A DNA stretch of 64,000 bases from Njordibacter sp905182035 (GTDB lineage: Bacteria > Pseudomonadota > Gammaproteobacteria > Pseudomonadales > Balneatricaceae): positions 2,914,001 through 2,978,000 of the forward strand of contig NZ_CP159831.1 in NCBI RefSeq assembly GCF_047730075.1, in the 5' to 3' direction. Position 1 is the first letter of the stretch; every line of letters starts with the position of its first letter. Positions 1-9,818 of the stretch are shown in pieces. The position numbers were made by a program, and so were the translations under genes. The notes below the pieces were generated by a model, which saw only the letters and a program-made list of their open reading frames with translations, searched no databases and had not been told where the DNA came from.

Positions 1-25
1 GACCTTCAATATGAGTTACAGACAT
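1..25 (-). CDS. ribH: RibH (lumazine synthase), first 8 codons only
   Basis: The complement of the first 25 bases is an ATG followed by codons reading MSVTHIEG, cut by the window edge. An AAGGA ribosome-binding site lies 6 nt upstream, and the start is 34 nt after the ribBX stop on the same strand. Lumazine synthases of Pseudomonas relatives carry an IEG motif near the N terminus, and ribH normally follows ribBA, so position and peptide agree. RibH condenses 5-amino-6-ribitylaminouracil with dihydroxybutanone phosphate to lumazine. Only eight residues are visible, so the call leans on context. Confidence 0.7.
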
Positions 26-59
26 ATATTTTCCTTACAATTTATAGTGCAGCAACCGC

Positions 60-1169
60 TTAATCGTTGCAGTCGATGTATTCTTCAATTTCTAAATCAA
101 AACCAGAAATAGCGTTGAATTTCATTTCTTGGCTCAATAAACGCATTTTACCTACGCCTAGGTCACGCAAAATTTGTGACCCAGTGCCAACATTTAAGTA
201 GGCACCAGAACCATCAGTGTTGAACTGGCGAGGTACAGCTGTTTCAAAGAAAGCGTCTATACTGCCTTGTAAATTACGGTCCTCCGCTTGTCCCAATAAC
301 ACCAGTACGCCTTGACCCTCTTCAGCAATACGCTCAAGACAAGAATCAATAGTCCATTTGGGTGTAGACGGCACCGCACCAACTAAATCTCGTAATACAT
401 CCGCCTGGTGCACACGAACAATGGTGGAATCATGTGACTTAATGTCACCCATTGTCAGTGCTACGTGAGTGCCATTGTAAATGCTATCTTGATAGGTATG
501 TAAGCTAAACTCTCCATGGCGAGTCGGTAATGTATGGTGACTCACTTTGGTAATAGTCTTTTCATTCAGATTACGGAAGTGAATCAAATCGGCAATGGTG
601 CCAATTTTTAAATCGTGTTCAGCTGCAAATTTCATCAGATCATCACGCCGCGCCATGGTGCCATCATCATTCATAATTTCAACAATAGTGGCTGCTGGAG
701 TATAGCCAGCAAGGCGAGCTAAATCACAACCTGCTTCTGTATGGCCTGCACGGGTTAACACACCGCCCTCTTTTGCCATTAATGGGAATACATGGCCCGG
801 CTGAACAATATCTTCTGGTTTAACGTCCCCTGATACTGCTGTGCGAATGGTGTAAGCACGGTCAGCAGCAGAAATACCCGTAGTTACCCCTTCGGCAGCT
901 TCAATGGACACCGTAAAGTTGGTTTCGTAAGCAGTACCATTACTTTTTACCATCAGCGGCAAATCAAGCTTTTCACAATGCTCTCGAGATAAGGTAAGGC
1001 AGATAAGGCCACGGGCGTGCTTAGCCATAAAGTTAATGTCTTGTGGCCGAACCTGCTCAGCCACCATAACCAGATCACCTTCGTTTTCACGATCTTCATC
1101 ATCCATAAGGATGATCATTTTACCTTGTCGCAGGTCTTCAATAATTTCGACTGAGGTGTTCATGTTCAT
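60..1169 (-). CDS. ribBX: RibBX: dihydroxybutanone-phosphate synthase with degenerate GTP cyclohydrolase II domain
   Basis: The N-terminal half is 3,4-dihydroxy-2-butanone 4-phosphate synthase, which makes the four-carbon riboflavin precursor from ribulose 5-phosphate. The acidic active-site motif DDEDRENEGDL is at residues 23-33 and HTEAGCDLARLAG lies further on. The C-terminal half has the length and fold signature of GTP cyclohydrolase II but lacks the three zinc-binding cysteines and the SxCxTGD/CDCG region, so that activity is probably lost. This matches the RibBX variant known from Proteobacteria such as Shewanella, in which a separate RibA supplies the cyclohydrolase. The open frame begins at a TTG at 1193; I prefer the ATG at 1169 (1163 or 1181 are possible) because the homologous region begins there. 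It lies between ribD and ribH without ribE. Confidence 0.9.
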   Translation of the reverse strand: MNMNTSVEIIEDLRQGKMIILMDDEDRENEGDLVMVAEQVRPQDINFMAKHARGLICLTLSREHCEKLDLPLMVKSNGTAYETNFTVSIEAAEGVTTGISAADRAYTIRTAVSGDVKPEDIVQPGHVFPLMAKEGGVLTRAGHTEAGCDLARLAGYTPAATIVEIMNDDGTMARRDDLMKFAAEHDLKIGTIADLIHFRNLNEKTITKVSHHTLPTRHGEFSLHTYQDSIYNGTHVALTMGDIKSHDSTIVRVHQADVLRDLVGAVPSTPKWTIDSCLERIAEEGQGVLVLLGQAEDRNLQGSIDAFFETAVPRQFNTDGSGAYLNVGTGSQILRDLGVGKMRLLSQEMKFNAISGFDLEIEEYIDCND

Positions 1170-1260
1170 GTGATAACCCATACTTAAATACAAGGCCTAC
1201 ACAACAGAGTGGTGGGTAGGTAATTTAGCGGAGTATTGTGCCAGATTTCACCGGCAGTGG

Positions 1261-2400
1261 CTAGTTATCAGGGCGTTTTGGGGTAGCATCAATACGCCAA
1301 TCATGACCCACTTGGGAGATCTCTTTAATATCCAGGTCATAGGCTTGCGCCATTTTATCTAATGGCAGATTAAATAACGCTTTGGCCTTACTACCAAGTA
1401 GCTTCGGCGCCATAAACACTATTAAATGGTCCGTTAGGCCTGCCTGCAAAAAAGCACCACTTAAACCAGAGCCTGCTTCCACCAGCACCTGATTACACTG
1501 ACGCTGGCCCAGCACCTCCAGTACCGCTGCTAAATCCACTTTACCATCACCATCTGCGGCACAAACCACCACCTCTGCTCCTGCATTGAGCAAGCCTTGA
1601 TGCTGCTGTGGGTCAACCACACAGGTCGCCACCAACACTGGGCCATGTTGCTGCAACAGTTTAGCTGTGATGGGCATACGTAACTGACTGTCTAACACCA
1701 CTCGCAGGGGTTGTTTGATTCGCTCCACAGTAGTGTGATGCACACCCGCTAAAGCCAACTCGTCGGCACGCACGGTCATACTGGAATCATCTCGCAACAC
1801 AGACCCAATGCCAGTAATCACGGCGCAGCTTTGAGCCCGTAATAGATGCACTTGGGCTCGAGCTTCGGAGCCTGTAATCCATTGACTTTCACCAGACTCC
1901 ATGGCCGTGCGGCCATCTAAACTCATGGCCATTTTGTTAATGACGTAAGGCTTATTAGTGGCCATACGCTGCAAAAAGCCACGATTAGACGTTTCGCACT
2001 CTACCTGCATAACAGGGCCGATAACCTCTATATTTGCAGCCCGCAGTTGGGCTAAGCCTTGCCCCGCAACTTGGGGATTAGAGTCTTGGCAACCGTATGC
2101 CAAACAGCTCACACCTGCCTCGATAAGACCTAAGCTACAAGGAGGTGTGCGCCCATAATGGCTACAGGGCTCTAAGGTAACATAGGCTGTCGCACCGGCA
2201 GCACGCCCACCAGCCGCTCGTATAGCCATCACTTCGGCATGGGGGCCACCAGCTTCTTGGGTAAACCCAGCACCAACCACTTGGTTATTTTTAACTAACA
2301 CACACCCAACTGCCGGATTAGGCCTAGCGATTAGCTGGCCATAGCTGGCTTGCTCTAAGGCCAAAGTCATAAATTGACTATGGGTGGACTGATTAGTCAT
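1261..2400 (-). CDS. ribD: Bifunctional riboflavin deaminase/reductase RibD
   Basis: Two-domain enzyme of riboflavin synthesis: the N-terminal cytidine-deaminase-like domain deaminates diaminohydroxyribosylaminopyrimidine phosphate, and the C-terminal domain reduces the ribose with NADPH. The zinc site is visible as HAEV near residue 54 and PCSHYGRTPPC around residue 78, and NKMAMSLDGR begins the reductase domain. At 379 aa the length is normal. Its ATG overlaps the nrdR stop (TAATG), so translation is probably coupled. About 90 nt separate it from ribBX, where riboflavin synthase (ribE) would usually sit. Confidence 0.95.
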   Translation of the reverse strand: MTNQSTHSQFMTLALEQASYGQLIARPNPAVGCVLVKNNQVVGAGFTQEAGGPHAEVMAIRAAGGRAAGATAYVTLEPCSHYGRTPPCSLGLIEAGVSCLAYGCQDSNPQVAGQGLAQLRAANIEVIGPVMQVECETSNRGFLQRMATNKPYVINKMAMSLDGRTAMESGESQWITGSEARAQVHLLRAQSCAVITGIGSVLRDDSSMTVRADELALAGVHHTTVERIKQPLRVVLDSQLRMPITAKLLQQHGPVLVATCVVDPQQHQGLLNAGAEVVVCAADGDGKVDLAAVLEVLGQRQCNQVLVEAGSGLSGAFLQAGLTDHLIVFMAPKLLGSKAKALFNLPLDKMAQAYDLDIKEISQVGHDWRIDATPKRPDN

Positions 2401-2864
2401 TAGCTACCTTGATGATCTTGTTCTAGGCGCTCAATCTCGGCGCGGAATTCGTTAAGGTCTTTAAAACTGCGATACACTGAGGCAAACCGTACATAAGCCA
2501 CTTCGTCTAACTTGCGCAATTGTTCCATTACCGCCTCTCCCACCAGCTGTGTGCCTACTTCTCGCTCACCACTGGCACGCAGAGAGTGTTTGATCCGGTT
2601 TAGACTTGCTTCAATAGCTTCAATACTTACAGGGCGTTTTTCTAGTGATCTCAAGATGCCAGCGCGTAATTTTTCTTCATCAAAAGGTTGCCGCGTACCG
2701 TCTTGCTTTACTACTCGAGGCATCAATAGCTCGGCCACTTCAAAGGTGGTAAAACGCTCGTTACAGGTTAAACACTCGCGTCTGCGGCGAATCTGTTCCC
2801 CTTCACCAACTAATCGCGAATCGATAACTTTGGTTTCTGGATTACTGCAAAAAGGGCAATACAT
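2400..2864 (-). CDS. nrdR: Transcriptional repressor NrdR
   Basis: A 154-aa repressor of ribonucleotide reductase genes that senses ATP/dATP. The N terminus has a zinc ribbon (CPFC at 3-6, CLTC at 31-34) with the basic stretch RRRREC, followed by an ATP-cone domain starting at the RVVKQDGTRQPFDEEKL segment. Length and order are typical. It heads the riboflavin gene string, as in many gammaproteobacteria, and overlaps ribD by one base. Its promoter must lie in the 164-bp gap shared with the divergent transporter gene. Confidence 0.96.
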   Translation of the reverse strand: MYCPFCSNPETKVIDSRLVGEGEQIRRRRECLTCNERFTTFEVAELLMPRVVKQDGTRQPFDEEKLRAGILRSLEKRPVSIEAIEASLNRIKHSLRASGEREVGTQLVGEAVMEQLRKLDEVAYVRFASVYRSFKDLNEFRAEIERLEQDHQGS

Positions 2865-3028
2865 AGGTCTCTCGGTGAATAGTCTGAGATGGTAGTTATA
2901 TACGGCATTATAGCCTTAATATTTGCTTCTGGGCCAGCGGACTAGCACAGACGAAAGGGCCGCTAATTTGATGGATTTCTAGCCAAAAACTGCTATTCTG
3001 GCGCACTTCTCTAGTTTAAAGGAATAAC

Positions 3029-3934
3029 ATGAGCAATTTACCTGTTGCCGAGCTGGCCGCGTTAGCCGCTGCAGTCTGCTGGACTTTCACAGCCATTTTG
3101 GCTTCCCCAGGAGTTCATCACTTTGGGGCTGTTGCGTTCAATCGCTATAGAGTGGTCTTTGCTGGGGCGGTACTTATTGCCATTACCAGCTTCATGGATT
3201 TGTGGTCCAGCTTACCAGATAACGCCATGGTGGCCCTCATGGGCTCTAGCTTAGTAGGCATTGTGATTGGCGATACGGCATTAATGCAAGCGTTGAAACG
3301 CATTGGGCCCAGACGCAATTCTGTGCTATTCGCCACCAGTGCGCCAATGGCTGCCGGTATGGGTTTTATTTGGTTGGGTGAAACACTCAGTACTAATTTA
3401 TTGATTGGCTGTGGATTAATTCTGCTGGGTGTGGTGAATGCTGTTTGGTGGGGCCGTAAAGCTGGCGGCCAGCATCGCTTAGAAAAAGTGAGCGGCCATT
3501 TGGGTTTTGGTATTATACTCGGACTAACTGCCGCGTGTGGCCAAGCAGCCGGGGCGGTAATGGCTAAACCCGTGTTATTAGCTGGTGCAGACCCTATTGC
3601 GGCATCGGCGATTCGAGTGGGTTTTGCTGCCCTAGTGTTATTGTTTTTACGTGCCATGCCTTTTGCTTGGGCCAAGGCCAATGCGGCACCCACACCAGCA
3701 TTTGTATGGCGCACCATTTCTAGCGCAACCTTAGGCCTAGTGTTAGGTATGACATTGGTGGTTTATGCCCTGGGGGCGGGTGAGGTGGGTATTGTAATGA
3801 CCTTATCTGCCATCACGCCAGTACTTATATTACCTGTCATTTGGTTCATTACTGGGCAGCGTCCTAGCCGAGGTGCATGGCTAGGTGCTGCATTAGTGGT
3901 CATCGGCAGTGGTGTGATTTTTTTAAACCACTAA
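3029..3934 (+). CDS. EamA/DMT-family transporter
   Basis: A 301-aa inner-membrane protein with about ten hydrophobic segments in two repeated halves, the layout of EamA drug/metabolite transporters. The first half ends near residue 140, the second starts after the hydrophilic GRKAGGQHRLEKVSGH loop. An AAAGGAAT ribosome-binding site precedes the ATG. Substrate cannot be told from sequence; relatives export amino acids or metabolites. It is a single gene between divergent nrdR and convergent gshA. Confidence 0.85.
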   Translation: MSNLPVAELAALAAAVCWTFTAILASPGVHHFGAVAFNRYRVVFAGAVLIAITSFMDLWSSLPDNAMVALMGSSLVGIVIGDTALMQALKRIGPRRNSVLFATSAPMAAGMGFIWLGETLSTNLLIGCGLILLGVVNAVWWGRKAGGQHRLEKVSGHLGFGIILGLTAACGQAAGAVMAKPVLLAGADPIAASAIRVGFAALVLLFLRAMPFAWAKANAAPTPAFVWRTISSATLGLVLGMTLVVYALGAGEVGIVMTLSAITPVLILPVIWFITGQRPSRGAWLGAALVVIGSGVIFLNH

Positions 3935-3954
3935 GCCACTATTATGGAACCCGG

Positions 3955-5517
3955 TTACTGGGCCAGATAGGCCGCTAGGAAGTCGTCAAAAGGTTCTGTT
4001 TGCTCGGCTTCAATACGCTCTTGGTTAGCAATGGATTCGCTCACTTGCTTACTTAGTTCTTGTCGGCGCTGTAAGCTCAGGCTTTGTTGCAAGTGATACG
4101 CTTGATGCTTTTGCGCTAGCTCAAAAGACAACTGATGATGCGACAAGTTCCCCTGCTCCATAGCAGCCAGCACTTGAGCAGATGGTGTTAAGGAGGCATC
4201 TTTGAGGCGAGCCTCCATGGTGCTTATAGCGGCTAATACGTGCTGTTTTTCTGGCATTACATCGGCTACTAGGCGTAGGTTTGTAATAATATCAAGGCCC
4301 AGACTCTGTAAACTCTTTTCCCCACCGCAGGTTTGAAGCATAAGACCAGGCTTACGGCCTTGGCGCACAACAACAGCTTGGTTGATACCAATCACCTCAC
4401 ACTCTTGATCACTAATAACTGGGCTTTGTGAGAATAAACACCAAGTTAAAAAGGCGTTAATAAACTGGCTTTGCTGTGCATCGATACCCAAAGGCAAAAA
4501 GGGATTGAGGTCGATGTTTCGAACTTCCACGTACTCTACACCGCCTTCTTTAAGGGCGTGCACGGGCTTTTGCCCAGGGCGGGTCACACGTTTAGGTCGG
4601 ATATCACTGTAGTATTCGTTCTCAATTTGCAACAAGTTGGCATTGAGTTGACGATATTCCCCATCTACTTTTACCCCTAAGTTCTCATACTTAGATAAGG
4701 GCGTAGAAATGGCATGCTCTAAAGACTTGGCGTAGTTATCCAGGTCGTTAAAACACAAATTCAATACCGACTGAACTTTGTTGTTGTAACCCAAGTCACT
4801 CATACGTAAAGAAGTGGCATAGGGGCCAACTAGGCAGCCGTCTGGGCCTTGCTCTAAGTCAATGTCACGCCCATTAACAAAGCTTGCATCTAGGGCAGGT
4901 GAGGCACCAAAGAGGTATAACAGCACCCATGAATGGCGTCTAAAATTACGGATCAAACCAAAGTATTGGCTAGATTGGAAATCACATAAGGACTGCTCGT
5001 CACTCAGCAATTGTTGATACGCTGGCCAAAAATTATCTTGCGGCGAGAAGTTGAAATGTAGCCCAGCAATAGACTGCATAATTTTACCATAACGCCAAGC
5101 CAAACCCACACGGTAGGTATGCTTGAGTTTGCCAGTATTTGAGCTACCAAAATTGGCTATACGAATGTCTTCTTCACCATCAAGGTAACAGGGCATGCTG
5201 GCAGGCCAAACATATTCGCCGATATCGTGTAGCTGGCTGGCGCTAAAGCTATGTAATTCCTGCATGAAGTCTAGAGCCGCAACAGGGCTTTGGAAAACCG
5301 GCGTAATGTACTCCAAAAGCGCTTCGGAGTAGTCAGTGGTGATACTGCCATGGGTTAGGCTAGACCCTAAAGATTTTGGATGGTCTTTATGACTGACACG
5401 ACCACTTACACCCACTCTCAAACCTTCTTTTTCGATGCCACATTGTAGGCTCACCAAGGTCTTGGCTACGGGGGAGTTTTTCACCTGCTGTAAACGTTGC
5501 TGTAAGTATGTGGGCAT
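3955..5517 (-). CDS. gshA: Glutamate-cysteine ligase
   Basis: First enzyme of glutathione synthesis; ligates L-glutamate and L-cysteine with ATP in the cytoplasm. The 520-aa length and the N-terminal GIEKEGLRV segment with the TDYSEALLEYITP stretch are those of the proteobacterial type I enzyme, and YVEVRNIDLNPF is present in the middle. It is convergent with the transporter gene (20-bp gap) and stands alone. gshB is not in the window. Confidence 0.95.
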   Translation of the reverse strand: MPTYLQQRLQQVKNSPVAKTLVSLQCGIEKEGLRVGVSGRVSHKDHPKSLGSSLTHGSITTDYSEALLEYITPVFQSPVAALDFMQELHSFSASQLHDIGEYVWPASMPCYLDGEEDIRIANFGSSNTGKLKHTYRVGLAWRYGKIMQSIAGLHFNFSPQDNFWPAYQQLLSDEQSLCDFQSSQYFGLIRNFRRHSWVLLYLFGASPALDASFVNGRDIDLEQGPDGCLVGPYATSLRMSDLGYNNKVQSVLNLCFNDLDNYAKSLEHAISTPLSKYENLGVKVDGEYRQLNANLLQIENEYYSDIRPKRVTRPGQKPVHALKEGGVEYVEVRNIDLNPFLPLGIDAQQSQFINAFLTWCLFSQSPVISDQECEVIGINQAVVVRQGRKPGLMLQTCGGEKSLQSLGLDIITNLRLVADVMPEKQHVLAAISTMEARLKDASLTPSAQVLAAMEQGNLSHHQLSFELAQKHQAYHLQQSLSLQRRQELSKQVSESIANQERIEAEQTEPFDDFLAAYLAQ

Positions 5518-5601
5518 CTATAGTTCCAAATTGTCTTTAATGGCTAATGACTAGACAGATACGAAGTGTAGTCTAGTTTGAATTCAAATTCTGTGTAGGT
5601 A

Positions 5602-7914
5602 TTACTTTTTTACCCCTGCCTGCGCATCTTTTAGTTTTTGCGCCATACTGCCCAGCGCTTGCTGTGGCCGTTGCTGAGTATGGCTTTGAGCTTTGCGTGG
5701 GAGATTCTGTTGCGCCTTAGCAGAGAATGGCTTGCGAGAGTTTGATGAATCATCTGGTGTAGGCAGTTCATCACTTAAACGCATGGTTAAACCAATACGC
5801 TTGCGGGCCACATCTATTTGCATCACCTTCACTTTAACAATGTCTCCAGCCTTCACAAGGTCATGGGGGTCTTTCACATACTGGTGCGATAGTGCCGAAA
5901 TGTGTACCAAGCCATCTTGATGAACTCCAAGGTCTACAAAAGCACCAAAATTAGTGACATTACTAATGGTGCCTTCCATTACGGCACCTAGGGTTAAGTC
6001 TTTAATGCTTTCTACACCATCTGTGAGCTTGGCCATGCGAAATTCTGGCCTTGGGTCACGCCCAGGCTTTTGTAACTCGCTCAATAAATCTTGTAGGGTA
6101 TGTTCCCCAAACCCTTGGTCGTGTAATTGCTTAACCCTAATCTGTTTAAGCTGATCGCTGCCTATGAGGTCTGCAACAGTGAGTTTTAGCTGCCCAGCCA
6201 GCTGATCAACTAAGCCATAAGCTTCGGGGTGCACCGAAGTGCCATCTAAGGGGTTATCACCACCACGGATACGCAAGAAACCCGCAGATTGCTCAAACGC
6301 TTTGTCACCCAAACGAGCCACCTTAAGCAGCTGCTTACGGTTATTAAAGGCGCCATTGATATCACGATACAGTACGATGTTCTCTGCCATGGTTTTGTTC
6401 AGCCCAGCTACTCGCTGCAATAACGGAGCCGACGCAGTATTTAGGTCTACGCCCACATTATTAACACAATCTTCCACCACGTTATCTAATTTACGGGTCA
6501 ACTGCACTTGGCTTACATCATGCTGATATTGCCCTACGCCAATGGCCTTGGGTTCTATCTTAACCAATTCTGCCAATGGGTCTTGGAGTCGGCGGGCAAT
6601 AGAAACAGCACCACGATAACTCACATCTAGATCTGGGAACTCTGCAGCAGCAAGGGCCGATGCAGAATAAATTGAGGCGCCCGCTTCACTCACAATAATA
6701 CGTTGAGGAGCCTGTGCCCCTAGTCTTGCTTGAGCTTCTTTAACCAGCTTATCAGTCTCTCGTGAGCCGGTGCCATTACCAATCGCCACCAGCTGAACTT
6801 GATAGGTTTGGCACCAATGCACCACCAGCTCTAAAGCCACTTGCCATTTATTATGGGGCACATGGGGGAAGATGGTTTCGCTCTTAAGAAGCTTTCCCGT
6901 AGGGTCTACTACCACGGCTTTCACGCCTGTACGCAAACCCGGATCTAATCCAAGGGTCACCTTGTCCCCGGCCGGAGCTGCCAGCAATAAGTCTTTTAGG
7001 TTGTTAGCAAACACACCTATAGCACTGTCTTCCGAGGCTTCTCTAACACGGGTAATGAGGGCCGTTTCTAACTGGCTGGCTAGCTTTACACGCCAAGTCC
7101 AACGCACCACTTCGTTGAGCCATTTATCGGCCGCTCGGCCCTGATCTTTGATGCGCCAATAGGAAGCTACTCTGGATTCATAGGGTAAGTGCTCATTAGC
7201 AGACCATATAATGGTGGCCTGCAAGATACCTTCGTTCCGAGCTCTTAATATGGCCAAGGCGCGGTGGGAGGGAATAGTCTTTAGGGCTTCTTGAAACTCA
7301 AAATAGTCTTGGAATTTAGCACCCTCTTGCTGCTTACCTTCTACTACTTGGGTTTGCCACTGGGCATCTTGCCAACCTATGTTGCGCAATTCTGCAAGCA
7401 AGTCTGCTGCTAAACTAAAACGCTCCATTAGTATTTGTTTGGCGCCGTCTAGGGCATCTTTTGAATGACTAATTTGTAGCTCTGCATTGACATAACCCAA
7501 GGCTGTTTGCTCTGGGTCAAGTGTAGGGTCTTTCAATATGGCATCTGCCAAAGGTTGCAGCCCTGCCTCTATGGCAATTTGAGCCTTAGTACGACGCTTG
7601 GTTTTATAGGGCAGGTATAAGTCTTCTAGTCGCGTTTTGCTGTCTGCAACGTTAATGCGATTAGCCAGCTCTGGCGTCAGCTTCTCTTGTTTCTCAATGC
7701 TGTCTAAAATAGTTTTTCTGCGGGCATTAAGGTCTCGCAAGTAACTTAGCCGCTCTTCCAGTGTACGTAACTGGGTATCGTCCAACACACCAGTAACTTC
7801 TTTACGATAGCGGGAGATAAAGGGTACCGTTGAACCTTCGTCTAACAATTTAACGGCGGCATCCACTTGCCAGGTTTGTACCGCAAGCTCGGTGGCGATT
7901 TGTTGATTTATCAC
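5602..7914 (-). CDS. tex: Tex family RNA-binding transcription accessory protein
   Basis: A 770-aa cytoplasmic nucleic-acid-binding protein. Order visible: N-terminal helical Tex domain (FISRYRKEVTG), a YqgF/RNase H-like domain with GLDPGLRTGVKAVVVD, a helix-hairpin-helix segment (NTASAPLLQRVAGLNKT), and a C-terminal S1 domain (TNFGAFVDLGVHQDGLVHIS) followed by a basic tail. The start codon is GTG with an AAGGA about 10 nt upstream. Tex proteins affect transcription or RNA stability; the exact role is unclear. It lies between gshA and pckA with no obvious operon partner. Confidence 0.94.
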   Translation of the reverse strand: MINQQIATELAVQTWQVDAAVKLLDEGSTVPFISRYRKEVTGVLDDTQLRTLEERLSYLRDLNARRKTILDSIEKQEKLTPELANRINVADSKTRLEDLYLPYKTKRRTKAQIAIEAGLQPLADAILKDPTLDPEQTALGYVNAELQISHSKDALDGAKQILMERFSLAADLLAELRNIGWQDAQWQTQVVEGKQQEGAKFQDYFEFQEALKTIPSHRALAILRARNEGILQATIIWSANEHLPYESRVASYWRIKDQGRAADKWLNEVVRWTWRVKLASQLETALITRVREASEDSAIGVFANNLKDLLLAAPAGDKVTLGLDPGLRTGVKAVVVDPTGKLLKSETIFPHVPHNKWQVALELVVHWCQTYQVQLVAIGNGTGSRETDKLVKEAQARLGAQAPQRIIVSEAGASIYSASALAAAEFPDLDVSYRGAVSIARRLQDPLAELVKIEPKAIGVGQYQHDVSQVQLTRKLDNVVEDCVNNVGVDLNTASAPLLQRVAGLNKTMAENIVLYRDINGAFNNRKQLLKVARLGDKAFEQSAGFLRIRGGDNPLDGTSVHPEAYGLVDQLAGQLKLTVADLIGSDQLKQIRVKQLHDQGFGEHTLQDLLSELQKPGRDPRPEFRMAKLTDGVESIKDLTLGAVMEGTISNVTNFGAFVDLGVHQDGLVHISALSHQYVKDPHDLVKAGDIVKVKVMQIDVARKRIGLTMRLSDELPTPDDSSNSRKPFSAKAQQNLPRKAQSHTQQRPQQALGSMAQKLKDAQAGVKK

Positions 7915-8000
7915 GAACCTAGAATCCTTCTAATTACAAAAGCATAGGCTTACACAATGGGGTCATGGGGCGATTTTTAAAGTGGCTTTTTGTTAAAGCA

Positions 8001-8027
8001 AAAAAAAGCCCCAAAAAAGGAGCCTTT
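8001..8027 (-). terminator. Rho-independent terminator of pckA
   Basis: On the minus strand, AAAGGCTCC and GGGGCTTT can pair around a TTTTTT loop (one or two G-U pairs), followed by a run of T. It lies 36 nt past the pckA stop and upstream of tex. Confidence 0.8.
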
Positions 8028-8062
8028 GATTAGCAGTGAGCCATACCTAAACCGGTTTAGAC

Positions 8063-9616
8063 CTACTGAGGGCCAGCTTTAACGATGTCGTCTGAAACGC
8101 TAAAACGTTTAAAGTTTTCCTTAAATTTACCAATCAGAGTAGCTTCTTCCACATCGTATGCAGCTTGGTCTTGCCAAGTATTACGTGGGTTTAACAAGTA
8201 GCTGTCAACGCCTTCTAGGGTAGTAGGCACGTCTACGTTTAGCCCTTCTAAGTGCTGTGTTGCCGCTTCTGCAATATTACCACTTTGAATGGCTGCAATA
8301 ATGGCTCGTGTAGTGGGTATGCTGAAACGCTTGCCGGTGCCGTATGAACCACCAGTCCAGCCTGTATTGACTAGATATACCTTGCTACCAAACGCTTCGA
8401 CACGTTTCATCAACAGCTCAGCATAGACGCCAGCTGGCCGTGGGAAAAAAGGGGCGCCAAAACAGGTAGAAAATGTAGAGCGAATAGCTGCACTAGAACC
8501 CATTTCAGTAGAGCCAACTAAAGCCGTATAACCACTTAGGAAGTGGTAAGCAGCCGCTTCTTTAGACAAGATAGACACAGGGGGTAATACGCCAGTTAAG
8601 TCACAGGTTAAGAAGATAATAGCTTCTGGCTCGCCAGCTAAATTCTTTTTAGTGCGTTTTTCAATATGCTCTAAAGGGTATGCGCAACGGCCGTTTTCTG
8701 AGATCTCGGTGTTGTCATAGTCTGCTTCTTTAGTGTCGTCGTCTAACCAAACGTTTTCAACAATAGCCCCAAAACGAATAGCGTCCCAAATGATGGGTTC
8801 ATTCTTTTTACTAAGGTTGATGGTTTTGGCGTAACAACCGCCTTCAATGTTAAACACTACTCCCTCACCCCAACCATGCTCGTCGTCACCAATTAAATAA
8901 CGATCTGGGTCTGCCGATAGGGTGGTTTTGCCAGTACCAGACAAACCGAAGAATAAAGTAGTTTTGCCATCATCGCCTACGTTGGCAGAGCAGTGCATTG
9001 GCAATACGTCTTTAGCTGGTAAAAGAAAGTTTTGCACAGAGAACATGGCCTTTTTCATTTCTCCTGCATAGCGCATGCCCGCTAACAATACCTTGCGTTG
9101 AGCAAAGTTAATCATCACACAGCCATCACTATTAGTACGGTCACGCTCTGGCTGACACACGAAGTTAGCCACGTTAAGAATCTGCCATTCGTCTTTACCA
9201 GCAGCATTGTATTCTTGTGGCACGATGAATAGGTTTTGGCCAAACAAGTTCTGCCACGCAGTTTGAGTAGTCATCTGAATAGGGATGTAATGAGCGTGGT
9301 CTGCACCAACGTGTACACTTGAAACATATTTGTCTTGGCCTACCAAAGAGGCTGCTACACGATCCCACAAAGCACTGAATATATCTGGTGTTACAGGGCG
9401 GTTTACAGCGCCCCATTCAATTTGGTCTGATGTACTAGGTTCTTGAACTACAAAACGGTCTAACGGGGAGCGCCCAGTGCGCGCTCCAGTGATCACGTTT
9501 AGTGCACCGGTGTTGGCCAATGTACCTTCGCCGTTAGCAATGGCCTTTTGGATCAAGCTGGCAGGAGACAGTTGTGTATAGGTGGTGCCAGTATCAGTAA
9601 CTACAGTTGCGGTCAT
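8063..9616 (-). CDS. pckA: ATP-dependent phosphoenolpyruvate carboxykinase
   Basis: Converts oxaloacetate plus ATP to phosphoenolpyruvate, the entry to gluconeogenesis during growth on acids. The P-loop GLSGTGKTTLS, the metal/ATP motif IGDDEHGWGE and the signature YTALVGSTEMG are present in a 517-aa chain, normal for the family. It has its own terminator. pckA followed by hslO is a conserved neighbourhood in pseudomonad-like genomes. It suits an organism that, from the rest of the window, lives on organic acids and amines. Confidence 0.96.
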   Translation of the reverse strand: MTATVVTDTGTTYTQLSPASLIQKAIANGEGTLANTGALNVITGARTGRSPLDRFVVQEPSTSDQIEWGAVNRPVTPDIFSALWDRVAASLVGQDKYVSSVHVGADHAHYIPIQMTTQTAWQNLFGQNLFIVPQEYNAAGKDEWQILNVANFVCQPERDRTNSDGCVMINFAQRKVLLAGMRYAGEMKKAMFSVQNFLLPAKDVLPMHCSANVGDDGKTTLFFGLSGTGKTTLSADPDRYLIGDDEHGWGEGVVFNIEGGCYAKTINLSKKNEPIIWDAIRFGAIVENVWLDDDTKEADYDNTEISENGRCAYPLEHIEKRTKKNLAGEPEAIIFLTCDLTGVLPPVSILSKEAAAYHFLSGYTALVGSTEMGSSAAIRSTFSTCFGAPFFPRPAGVYAELLMKRVEAFGSKVYLVNTGWTGGSYGTGKRFSIPTTRAIIAAIQSGNIAEAATQHLEGLNVDVPTTLEGVDSYLLNPRNTWQDQAAYDVEEATLIGKFKENFKRFSVSDDIVKAGPQ

Positions 9617-9818
9617 GTATCAATACCTTTGAATTGCTTAGGTTTTTAGGAAATATGGAAATACCTAAACGGGCGTACGCCATATCGGCGTGAAAAATGA
9701 GGATGAATTATCTCAGAAAAGCACATCAAAAGCCAAAATATAGCCCATCAGTTCAACTAATAATGCAGCAGCTACAGCGAACCACAACGTAGCTGTATGG
9801 GGGTAAAACGTCCACCAT

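Noticed and set aside
3145..3717. 190-codon antisense frame within the EamA transporter gene
   Set aside because: Alanine/proline/lysine-rich shadow of hydrophobic codons; the plus strand has a full-length transporter.
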